Notes under the pieces: model-generated
What the model was told of the DNA's origin: nothing
The model's input: only the letters and a program-made list of their open reading frames with translations
The model's database searches: none
Position numbers and translations under genes: made by a program
NCBI GenBank assembly: GCA_018241985.1
Contig: JAFECV010000098.1
Location: 1-7,514 of the forward strand
Origin: Pseudomonadota bacterium
GTDB taxonomy: Bacteria; Pseudomonadota; Gammaproteobacteria; Burkholderiales; Burkholderiaceae_C
Direction of reading: 5' to 3'
DNA: 7,514 bases
Shown here: positions 1-6,244 of the stretch, piece after piece
Layout of the letters: each line of letters begins with the position of its first letter
Numbering within the stretch: the stretch's first letter is position 1

Positions 1-2461
1 TTAACTGGCGGCGCGTGTCGGCGCCGCGCACCCTACCTTCCTGCACGCGGGCGTAGGCGCTCCAGAGTCTTTCGGTGGTCAGCATCAGCGGCGGGCGACG
101 CAGGCGCTCGTGCAGGTCTTCGATCATGTCCAGCGTCAGCGCGCGGCGCTGGTAGGGCTGGGCGTAGAAGAAGCTCAGCGCGGCGATTTCGTCGCGGTGG
201 CTTTGCAGGAATTCGCTGAACTGCCGGATGGCGGCTTCGGCGTTGGCCTGCGCCTCGGGCGTGAATTCGCTGCGCGTGACGCTGTCGGCGGTGAGGATGT
301 CGATGATCTGCTCGCGCTCGCGCCGGGCGGTTTCGATGGCGTCGCGCAGTTGCGGCGTGTCGAAGGGCGCGCAAGCGGCTTCCACGCGCTTTTGCCTGGC
401 GGCCTGCAATTCGGCTTCGGTCAGCGTGTCTTCGCTGCGGGTGATGCCGGCGGCCTGGGCGGCAGCCAGCGCATCGGCGGCGATGCGGTCGGCGTCCAGC
501 GCCTGCACCAGGCCACGGGCCAGATCCTGCAGGCCGATGCCGCCGCTGACGCGGCTGATGCGTGCCAGCGCCTTGTCGTCCAGTTGGCGGGCCAGGCGGA
601 TGAGGCGGTTGCCCAGGCTGAGCACGGTGTCGTCGTCGCGCTCGCCGATGGCCACGCCCTTGAGCAGCGCGTCCAGGCTGATGCCGGGCTTGCGCTCCAG
701 CGGACGGCTGTCGGTTTTCAGTGAACGCTCCACGCCCACGGCGTCGATGAGCACGAAGCGGTCCTTGGCGCCGCCGGCGGAGTTGCTGACCTTCTTGAGC
801 GCTTCAGCGCTCAGGCTGCGCACGCCGCGGCCTTTCATCTGCTCGTAGTAGCCGCGGCTGCGCACGTCGCGCATGAACAGCAGCACCTCCAGCGGCTTGA
901 CGTCGGTGCCGGTGGCGATCATGTCCACGGTGACGGCGATGCGCGGGTGGAACTCGTTACGGAAGTTGGCCAGCACGGCGTCGGCGTCTTTTTCGGTGTA
1001 GGTGACTTTGCGGCAGAAGTCGTTGCCCTCGCCGTACACCTCGCGCACGGTGCGGATGATGTCGTCGGCGTGGCTGTCGGTCTTGGCGAAGATCAGGGTC
1101 TTGGGCGTTTCCGCGCGGCTGGGGAAGATGCGCCGTTCCACCGCGTCCTTCATGGCCTGGATGACGGCGCGGATCTGGTTGGGGTTGACCACCGATCTGT
1201 CGAGGTCGGCTCGGCCGTAGGCGACGTCTTCCTCGGTCTGTGCCCAGCGCTTGGCGCGGGTCAGGCGGTCGCGGTGGTCGACCCATTCGCGCGCTTCGAT
1301 GATGCCGCCCTTGGCGCTGACTTCGGTTTCGATCTCGTACACGTCATAGCCGACGTTGACGCCGTCGAGCACCGATTGCTCGTAGTTGTATTCGGCCACC
1401 ACGTTCTGGTTGAAAAAGCCGAAGGTGCGGCTGTCGGGCGTGGCCGTGAGGCCGATGAGGAAGGCGTCGAAGTAGTCCAGCACCTGCTTCCACAGGTTGT
1501 AGATGCTGCGGTGGCATTCGTCGATGACGATGAAGTCGAAGCTCTCCACCGGCACGGCGGGGTTGTAGCGCACCAGCCGCTCGCCCCTGAGCGCGGGGGC
1601 GGCCTCGAAGGGAGAAATGTCTTCGCTGTCCTCGGCCAGCTCGGTGCCCGAAAGGATGGAATACATGCGCTGGATGGTGCTGATGCACACCTGCGCGTGC
1701 GGGTCGATGCGGCTGGATGACAAGCGCTGCACGTTGTACAGCTCGGTGAATTTGCGCGCGTCGTCCGGCGGCGTGTAGGCCATGAATTCCTGGTGCGCCT
1801 GCTTGCCCAGGTTGCGCGTGTCGACCAGGAACAGCACGCGCCGGGCGCCCGCGAACTTGAGCAGGCGGTACACGGCGGTGATGGCAGTGAAGGTCTTGCC
1901 CGCGCCGGTGGCCATGTGGATCAGGGCGCGCGGCTTGTTTTGCGCCAGCGAGGCTTCCAGCCCGGTGACGGCGCCGATCTGGCAGTCGCGCAGATTGCGC
2001 TCGGGCAGCGGCGGCATGTGCCGCAGACGGCCCCGCAAGGTATCCGGCTGCGCAGCCCACTCGGCCAGGGTTTCGGGACGCAGGAAGTGGAACAGCTCAC
2101 GCGCGCGCGGCGCGGGGTCGGCGCCGTCGGTGAACTGGATGATCTGGCCGGTGGCTTCGTACAGGAAGCGCAGGGGCACGTTGTTGTTGCGCCATTTCAG
2201 CTTGGCATTGGCATAGCCTGCGGTCTGGAGTTCGTGCTCGCTGAGGCGGTGGCCTTCCTCGTCGCGCTTGGCCTCGATCACGCCGACGGGCTGGCGATCA
2301 ACGAACAGCAGGTAGTCGGCGGGGCCGGTGTCGGTGGGGTATTCGCGCGCGGCGATGCCCGCACCTGCCGACAGGTTGAGCTGATTCATGTCCTGAATGA
2401 CCCAGCCGGCGAGCGCCAGCTTCTGGTCAATCTGCTGGCGCGCCTTGGCCTCCGGTGTCAT
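1..2461 (-). CDS. hsdR: Type I restriction enzyme R subunit (HsdR, EcoEI/EcoAI-like), 3' end outside window
   Basis: This is the motor and nuclease subunit of a type I restriction-modification enzyme, which translocates DNA using ATP and cuts it away from the recognition site. The frame is open from ATG 2459-2461 to the window edge (820 codons) without a stop. The TAA readable at bases 1-3 is out of frame. Seen in order: an N-terminal PD-(D/E)xK nuclease motif with D49 and E63-A-K65; Walker A ATGAGKT at 184-190; DECH box at 314-317; TATP at 339-342; a second RecA lobe ending in QMKGRGVR at 541-548; then a helical C-terminal region like the EcoEI R C-terminal domain. The last residues (VRGADTRRQL) look internal to that domain, so a further C-terminal part is expected beyond base 1. 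hsdM and hsdS are not in the window and may follow to the left. The start overlaps the glycosylase stop. Sampled lines have lower GC than neighbouring genes. Confidence 0.93.
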   Translation of the reverse strand, partial: MTPEAKARQQIDQKLALAGWVIQDMNQLNLSAGAGIAAREYPTDTGPADYLLFVDRQPVGVIEAKRDEEGHRLSEHELQTAGYANAKLKWRNNNVPLRFLYEATGQIIQFTDGADPAPRARELFHFLRPETLAEWAAQPDTLRGRLRHMPPLPERNLRDCQIGAVTGLEASLAQNKPRALIHMATGAGKTFTAITAVYRLLKFAGARRVLFLVDTRNLGKQAHQEFMAYTPPDDARKFTELYNVQRLSSSRIDPHAQVCISTIQRMYSILSGTELAEDSEDISPFEAAPALRGERLVRYNPAVPVESFDFIVIDECHRSIYNLWKQVLDYFDAFLIGLTATPDSRTFGFFNQNVVAEYNYEQSVLDGVNVGYDVYEIETEVSAKGGIIEAREWVDHRDRLTRAKRWAQTEEDVAYGRADLDRSVVNPNQIRAVIQAMKDAVERRIFPSRAETPKTLIFAKTDSHADDIIRTVREVYGEGNDFCRKVTYTEKDADAVLANFRNEFHPRIAVTVDMIATGTDVKPLEVLLFMRDVRSRGYYEQMKGRGVRSLSAEALKKVSNSAGGAKDRFVLIDAVGVERSLKTDSRPLERKPGISLDALLKGVAIGERDDDTVLSLGNRLIRLARQLDDKALARISRVSGGIGLQDLARGLVQALDADRIAADALAAAQAAGITRSEDTLTEAELQAARQKRVEAACAPFDTPQLRDAIETARREREQIIDILTADSVTRSEFTPEAQANAEAAIRQFSEFLQSHRDEIAALSFFYAQPYQRRALTLDMIEDLHERLRRPPLMLTTERLWSAYARVQEGRVRGADTRRQL

Positions 2462-3366
2462 GCGTGCTCGCTCTGCGCATCGTCCGCACCCATCGCCCCT
2501 GACTTCAGCGTCTCGCGCGCCAGACACAGGTCGACCCAGGCCTTGGCCTTGTCGGGCAGGCTGCGCAGCAGGTAGGCCGGGTGGTAGGTGACGACCACCG
2601 GCACGCCGTGGTAGCGGTGCACGCGGCCGCGCAGGCGGCCGATCGGCTCGGTGGTCTGCAGCAGCGACTGCACCGCGAAGCGCCCCATCGCGAGGATGAT
2701 CTTCGGCGCGACCAGGTCGATCTGGCGCTGCAGGAACGGCTCGCATTGCGCGATCTCGTCCGGCTGCGGGTTGCGGTTGCCCGGCGGCCGGCACTTGATC
2801 ACGTTCGCGATGAACACGCTCTCGTGCCGGTCGAGTCCGATCGCGCGCAGCATGTTGTCGAGCAGCTTGCCGGCCTGGCCGACGAACGGCTCGCCCTGCC
2901 GGTCCTCGTTCTCGCCGGGCGCCTCGCCGACGACCATCCAGTCGACCTGCGGCGCCAGCTCGGGCGCGGTACCGGGCGGGCCGACCCCGAACACGGTATT
3001 GCGCCGGCTCTCGCACAGCCGGCAGGCACGGCAGCCGGCGACCTCGGACTGGAGGGCAACCCAGTCCAGCGCCGCTATCCGCGCGGCGCGCGCCGCGAGA
3101 TCCTGCGGCGGCGCAGCGGATTCACCCGACGCGGCATCGGGTGCCGCACGACCCTGCGGCACGGGCCGCGCCGCCGGCGCCTGCAGCGCACGGGACGGTG
3201 CAGGCCCATCCACCGCGGTCGCGCCGGTTGCTATTTGTTTTGTAGCTGACCGCGAAGATTCCACCTTGGCTTCAGCCGGTTTTTGTTCCAATTCCGGCAG
3301 CCAGACGCGAATCCCCATCTCGGCCAGCATCGCGCGCTGGCGCGCGTCGAGTTCTAGGCGTGACAT
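2458..3366 (-). CDS. Uracil-DNA glycosylase, family 4 (Fe-S)
   Basis: This enzyme removes uracil from DNA to start base excision repair. The product is 302 aa. Residues 25-100 are an Ala/Pro-rich, probably disordered linker, and the catalytic domain covers about 110-285. Seen: GEAPGENED at 147-155 followed by GEPFVGQAG, the family 4 motif 1; HPAYLLR at 262-268, motif 2; and cysteines C112-x2-C115, C192 and C208, which match the four 4Fe-4S ligands of the family (C118 is extra). The start at 3366 gives the N-terminus MSRLELDARQRAMLAEMGI, which I recall as usual in Burkholderiales orthologues. A longer open frame reaching back to 3930 is only the overlapping alternative frame of rimI. A G-rich ribosome site (GGGGGGAGAC) abuts the ATG and comes from a repeat-like spacer. 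The stop TGA overlaps the hsdR ATG as ATGA. The linker contains an AT-rich patch at 3230-3246 that resembles an inserted repeat. Confidence 0.95.
   Translation of the reverse strand: MSRLELDARQRAMLAEMGIRVWLPELEQKPAEAKVESSRSATKQIATGATAVDGPAPSRALQAPAARPVPQGRAAPDAASGESAAPPQDLAARAARIAALDWVALQSEVAGCRACRLCESRRNTVFGVGPPGTAPELAPQVDWMVVGEAPGENEDRQGEPFVGQAGKLLDNMLRAIGLDRHESVFIANVIKCRPPGNRNPQPDEIAQCEPFLQRQIDLVAPKIILAMGRFAVQSLLQTTEPIGRLRGRVHRYHGVPVVVTYHPAYLLRSLPDKAKAWVDLCLARETLKSGAMGADDAQSEHA
3226..3252. repeat. AT-rich short palindromic repeat inside the glycosylase linker
   Basis: GCTAT at 3230-3234 and GTAGC at 3242-3246 bracket a T-rich core, a sharp AT island in GC-rich coding sequence. It encodes roughly SATKQIATG in the disordered linker of the glycosylase. 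I recall short GCTAT...TAGCTG repeats as abundant and dispersed in Comamonadaceae genomes; membership in that family is an inference from memory. Confidence 0.5.
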
Positions 3367-3370
3367 GTCT

Positions 3371-3446
3371 CCCCCCACGCTCCCCGCTGCGCGTGGTTCG
3401 CTGCCCCCCGAGGGGGCCTTCGCACCTTGGGGCGGCCCGGCGGTGC
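3371..3446 (+). repeat. Intergenic hairpin repeat (copy A) between rimI and the glycosylase
   Basis: The 80-base spacer is almost entirely structured, non-coding sequence. It has a C-run, a CTCCCCGC...CGTGGTTCGCTG segment, a hairpin GCCCCC-CGA-GGGGGC at 3403-3417, then CCTTCGCACCTTGGGGCGG and CCCGGCGG. It resembles, in the opposite orientation, the element at 7427-7490. I recall near-identical blocks in intergenic regions of Comamonadaceae genomes, but this was not searched. Read on the minus strand, its end supplies the G-rich ribosome site of the glycosylase. Confidence 0.6.
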
Positions 3447-3914
3447 TCACAGCTTCAGGCTCATCACGATCGCGTCTTCGCGCCGGCCGGCCGTGGCCGG
3501 GTAGTAGTCGCGGCGCTGGCCGACGCGGCGAAAGCCGAAGCGCTCGTAGATCCGCTGCGCGCGGTAGTTGCTGATCCGCACCTCGAGCCACAGCCATTGC
3601 GCGCCCTGCGCGCGCGCCCACAGCGCGAGCGCCTCCAGCATCACCCGCGCCCAGCCCTGGCCCTGGTGCACCGGCGCGACCGTGATGTTGAGCAGGTGCA
3701 CCTCGTCGACGCCGCGCATCGCGACGAAATAGCCGAGCAGGTTCTCGCCCGCGACCAGCAGCTGCGCCTGGTAGCCGGCGCGCAGCGAATCGACGAAATG
3801 CTGGCGCGCCCAAGGATGCGCGTACGCGATCTGCTCGATGCTGACCACTTCGTCGACGCGCGCGAGCGCCATCGGCTCGAACTCGGCTTCCTGGGTTCTG
3901 AGGACGGCGCTCAT
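3447..3914 (-). CDS. rimI: Ribosomal protein S18-alanine N-acetyltransferase
   Basis: RimI is a GNAT-fold cytoplasmic enzyme that transfers acetyl from acetyl-CoA to the N-terminal alanine of ribosomal protein S18. The product is 155 aa, a normal length for the family. Seen: YAHPW at 31-35; the acetyl-CoA motif A region NITVAPVHQGQGWA at 76-89, which contains Q-x-x-G-x-A; EVRISNYRAQRIYERFGF at 111-128; and a C-terminal RRDYYP. E111 and Y123 are 12 residues apart, the same spacing as the catalytic Glu and Tyr described for enterobacterial RimI (family knowledge). The start at 3914 has an AAGGT ribosome site six bases upstream. A GTG directly before the ATG is the only close alternative. The gene follows tsaB after 19 bases, so the two are probably co-transcribed. 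The frame stays open upstream to 4358, but that extension is a shadow of tsaB. Confidence 0.95.
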   Translation of the reverse strand: MSAVLRTQEAEFEPMALARVDEVVSIEQIAYAHPWARQHFVDSLRAGYQAQLLVAGENLLGYFVAMRGVDEVHLLNITVAPVHQGQGWARVMLEALALWARAQGAQWLWLEVRISNYRAQRIYERFGFRRVGQRRDYYPATAGRREDAIVMSLKL

Positions 3915-3933
3915 CACGGGACCTTGGCAAGGT

Positions 3934-4674
3934 TCATCGCTGCGGCGGCGCATCGTCCGGCACGGTGGCCGGAGCGGCAGCGTGTACGGCTGCTTCCCGG
4001 GCCGCGCGCTCGGCGGCGCGCTCGTCGCTGGTCTTCGCCACTTTATCGCGAATGTAGAGCGGCAGCGCGGCTTCCGGCGCCAAGGCGGCACCCAAGGCGA
4101 GCAGCCCCGGCGCAACGCGCAGCAGCGCGGCGGCGGTCGGCAGCGCGGCAAGGCGAGGCCGGTCCGCCGGCAGCGCATCGCCGCAGGCTTCGAACGCGTT
4201 GCCGGCCAGTGCCCAGCCGGGCCGCGGCACGAAGTCCTGCGGTCGCAGCAGCCGGATTTCGCCTTCGCGGCGCCAGCGCTCGCCATCGTGCGCGTAGTCG
4301 CCCAGGTAGATCTCGCCCATGCGCGCGTCGAGCAGCGCATGCACCCGAGCCGCGCCATGCCGCTCGCGCGCGTCTTCCGCGACCGCGAGCAGCGTGTCGA
4401 CCGGCAGCAGCGGCAGCGACGCGCCGAACGCCAGCCCCTGCGCCACCGCGCAGGCGGTGCGCAGCCCGGTGAACGACCCCGGCCCGCGCCCGAACACGAT
4501 CGCGTCGAGCGCCGAGAGGCGCAGCCCAGCCTCGTCCAGCAGCGCCAGCAGCATCGGAATCAGGTGCATCGACGCCTGAGGACCGCCGGCGCCATCCTGC
4601 GTCCACTGCCTCGCGCCATCGCAGACGGCAATGGACAGGGTTTCGGTGCTGGTGTCGAACGCGAGCAGCTTCAT
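3934..4674 (-). CDS. tsaB: tRNA t6A37 threonylcarbamoyltransferase complex subunit TsaB
   Basis: TsaB is the non-catalytic partner that binds TsaD (and TsaE) in the complex making N6-threonylcarbamoyladenosine at position 37 of ANN-decoding tRNAs. The product is 246 aa. Seen: the ASKHA-type N-terminus MKLLAFDTSTE at 1-11; the signature GRGPGSFTGLR at 62-72; LDARMGEIY at 115-123; and YIRDKVAKTSDER at 207-219, close to the usual TsaB C-terminal end. About 27 further Ala/Pro-rich residues follow and look disordered. The start is secure because the N-terminus matches the family exactly, although the ribosome site is weak. It is the first gene of the minus-strand operon tsaB-rimI-glycosylase-hsdR and diverges from dacB. 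A possible promoter lies in the 4721-4754 mirror motif, which would give a leader of about 40 bases. Confidence 0.96.
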   Translation of the reverse strand: MKLLAFDTSTETLSIAVCDGARQWTQDGAGGPQASMHLIPMLLALLDEAGLRLSALDAIVFGRGPGSFTGLRTACAVAQGLAFGASLPLLPVDTLLAVAEDARERHGAARVHALLDARMGEIYLGDYAHDGERWRREGEIRLLRPQDFVPRPGWALAGNAFEACGDALPADRPRLAALPTAAALLRVAPGLLALGAALAPEAALPLYIRDKVAKTSDERAAERAAREAAVHAAAPATVPDDAPPQR

Positions 4675-4720
4675 GCAAGGTGGGCCGATGCGCGGCGCGA
4701 GGGAATCGCGCCCGCAGCCG

Positions 4721-4754
4721 AATTATCGAGCGCCGCGCGGCGGCCCGGATAATT
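4721..4754. promoter_or_regulatory. Mirror-symmetric divergent promoter/operator candidate between tsaB and dacB
   Basis: AATTATC at 4721-4727 is repeated as its exact inverse GATAATT at 4748-4754. Between them is a 12-bp perfect palindrome CGCCGCGCGGCG at 4731-4742, whose centre is offset by one base from that of the outer arms. Each outer arm contains GATAAT, one mismatch from the sigma-70 -10 consensus, and the two face outward toward dacB and tsaB. No good -35 hexamer is visible for either. From the plus-strand -10 a transcript would start near 4760, the dacB ATG itself. Promoter function is inferred; the symmetry is directly visible. Confidence 0.5.
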
Positions 4755-4759
4755 CGCGC

Positions 4760-6229
4760 ATGCCGCTCCTGCCGTCCGTGTTGCCGCGCCGCTTTTTTCT
4801 CCGCCTGCTGCTCGCTGCCGCCGCGCTGGCGTGGCCGCTGGCCGAGGCCCAGCCGCTGCCGGCCCCGGTCGCCGCCGCGCTCGCGCGCGCCGGGGTGCCG
4901 GCCAGCTCGGTCGGCATCGTGGTGCTGCCGCTGGACGGCGGGCCGGCCCGGCTCAGGCACCGCGCGAACGAGGCGATGAACCCGGCGTCGGTGATGAAGC
5001 TCGTCACCACCAATGCCGCGCTCGACCGCCTCGGCCCCGACTTCACCTGGAAGACCCGTTTCTATGCGGACGGGCGGCTGGAAGGCGGCGTGCTCGACGG
5101 CAATCTGGTGATCCGCGGCGGCGGTGACCCGAAATGGGTGATCGAGCGCATCACGGCCGACTTCCAGAACCTCGTCGCGCTCGGCGTGCACGAGGTGCGC
5201 GGCGACATCGTGCTCGATTCGAGCATCTTCGAGGTGCCGCCGCACGACCCGGCCGCGTTCGACGGCGCGCCGCTGCGCCCGTACAACAGCGCGCCGGACG
5301 GCCTGCTGGTGAATTTCAAGTCGGTGCTGCTGCACTTCACGCCGGATGCGGCGACGCGCACCGCGCTGGTGACGAGCGAGCCGCCGCTCGAGGGCCTCAG
5401 CGTCGCCGCCAGCGTGCCGCTGGGCACCGATCCTTGCATGGACTGGCGCAGCGCGCTGCGCGCCGACCTGACCGACCCGAACCACATCGGTTTTGCCGGC
5501 AGCTACAGCGCGCGCTGCGGCGACCAGGTCTGGCCGGTCGCGTACGTCGACCCGACGAGCTATGCGCCCCGCGTGATCGCCGCGGTGTTCCGCGCGGTCG
5601 GCGGCCGGCTCGACGGCCGGGTGCGCGATGGGATGACACCGGCGAACGCGCGGCTGCTGATGGAAGCGCAGTCGCTGCCGCTCGCGGCGATCATTGCCGA
5701 CGTCAACAAGTTCAGCAACAACGTGATGGCGCAGCAGGTGTTCCTGACGCTCAGCGCGCAGCAGTTCGGCCGCGGCAGCTTCGCCGCTTCGCGCGTGCTG
5801 GTCGAGCGCTGGTGGCGCCGCAGCTTCGGCCTGGGCACCACCCCGCCGCAGCTCGACAACGGCGCGGGCCTGAGCCGCGACGGGCGCATTTCGGCCGCGT
5901 CGCTGGCCCTGCTGCTGCGCCGGGCAGCAAAGCAGCCGAACGCCCAAGTGTTCGAGGATTCGCTGGGCCTGGCCGGCATCGACGGCACCGCCGAGCGCAT
6001 GGCCGAGCGCGGCGACGCGCCCGATGCGATCGGCAACGCGCGGCTGAAGACCGGCACGCTGCGCGACGTCGCGGCGGTGGCCGGCTATGCGACCGGCCAG
6101 AGCGGGCGCCGCTACTGCCTGGTCGGCCTCGTCAACGACCCGAACGCGCCGGCCGCGCGCCGTGCGCTCGACGCGCTGGTGGAATGGGTGGTGCGCGACG
6201 GGCCGGTACAACGATCGGTACGCCGCTAG
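4760..6229 (+). CDS. dacB: D-alanyl-D-alanine carboxypeptidase/endopeptidase (PBP4 type, peptidase S13)
   Basis: This is a class C penicillin-binding protein of the periplasm that cleaves the terminal D-Ala of peptidoglycan stem peptides and D-Ala-mDAP cross-links. The product is 489 aa, usual for PBP4. Seen: a Sec signal peptide (RR, a hydrophobic run, then AEA at 28-30 followed by Q31); the acylation motif S77-V-M-K80; S319-N-N321; and K430-T-G432. The spacing of about 240 residues between the first two motifs matches the large inserted domains of the S13 family. A Cys pair in PCMDW and ARCGD may form a disulfide. The ATG at 4760 places the signal peptide at the N-terminus but has no Shine-Dalgarno; the start may be leaderless. 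An in-frame ATG at 4688 has AAGGTGGG just upstream and would add 24 charged residues before the signal peptide, so the start is not certain. Confidence 0.94.
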   Translation: MPLLPSVLPRRFFLRLLLAAAALAWPLAEAQPLPAPVAAALARAGVPASSVGIVVLPLDGGPARLRHRANEAMNPASVMKLVTTNAALDRLGPDFTWKTRFYADGRLEGGVLDGNLVIRGGGDPKWVIERITADFQNLVALGVHEVRGDIVLDSSIFEVPPHDPAAFDGAPLRPYNSAPDGLLVNFKSVLLHFTPDAATRTALVTSEPPLEGLSVAASVPLGTDPCMDWRSALRADLTDPNHIGFAGSYSARCGDQVWPVAYVDPTSYAPRVIAAVFRAVGGRLDGRVRDGMTPANARLLMEAQSLPLAAIIADVNKFSNNVMAQQVFLTLSAQQFGRGSFAASRVLVERWWRRSFGLGTTPPQLDNGAGLSRDGRISAASLALLLRRAAKQPNAQVFEDSLGLAGIDGTAERMAERGDAPDAIGNARLKTGTLRDVAAVAGYATGQSGRRYCLVGLVNDPNAPAARRALDALVEWVVRDGPVQRSVRR

Positions 6230-6244
6230 CGGCGCCGGCCGCTA
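6227..6244. terminator. Hairpin between convergent genes that contains both stop codons
   Basis: TAGCGGC at 6227-6233 and GCCGCTA at 6238-6244 form a perfect 7-bp stem with the loop GCCG. The dacB stop TAG is the first three bases, and the stop TAG of the opposing SGNH gene is the last three read on the minus strand. No T-run follows on either strand, so it is not a canonical intrinsic terminator. A bidirectional 3'-end role is inferred from position and symmetry. Confidence 0.4.

Noticed and set aside
1..3. TAA on the minus strand at the window edge as the hsdR stop
   Set aside because: The hsdR codons occupy 7-5 (CAG) and 4-2 (TTA), so this TAA is out of frame and the gene continues outside.
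314..317. DECH instead of DEAH/DEAD in hsdR as an unusual helicase box (residue numbers of HsdR; bases 1511-1522)
   Set aside because: DECHRS is the ordinary form in EcoEI-like R subunits.
947..1720. 257-codon plus-strand open frame within hsdR
   Set aside because: It is the antisense of the helicase core, where the minus strand carries TATP, DECH and the motif VI region. Its Val/Asp/Gly-rich composition is an antisense artefact.
3367..3930. 188-residue N-terminal extension of the glycosylase (490-codon frame)
   Set aside because: The extension is the out-of-frame reading of rimI plus the repeat spacer. The family N-terminus begins at the ATG 3364-3366, so there is no real acetyltransferase-glycosylase fusion.
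4043..6211. 722-codon minus-strand open frame antisense to dacB
   Set aside because: It is very rich in Arg/Ala/His with no domain, and overlaps dacB and tsaB, both of which have clear catalytic or signature motifs. It is a high-GC shadow frame.
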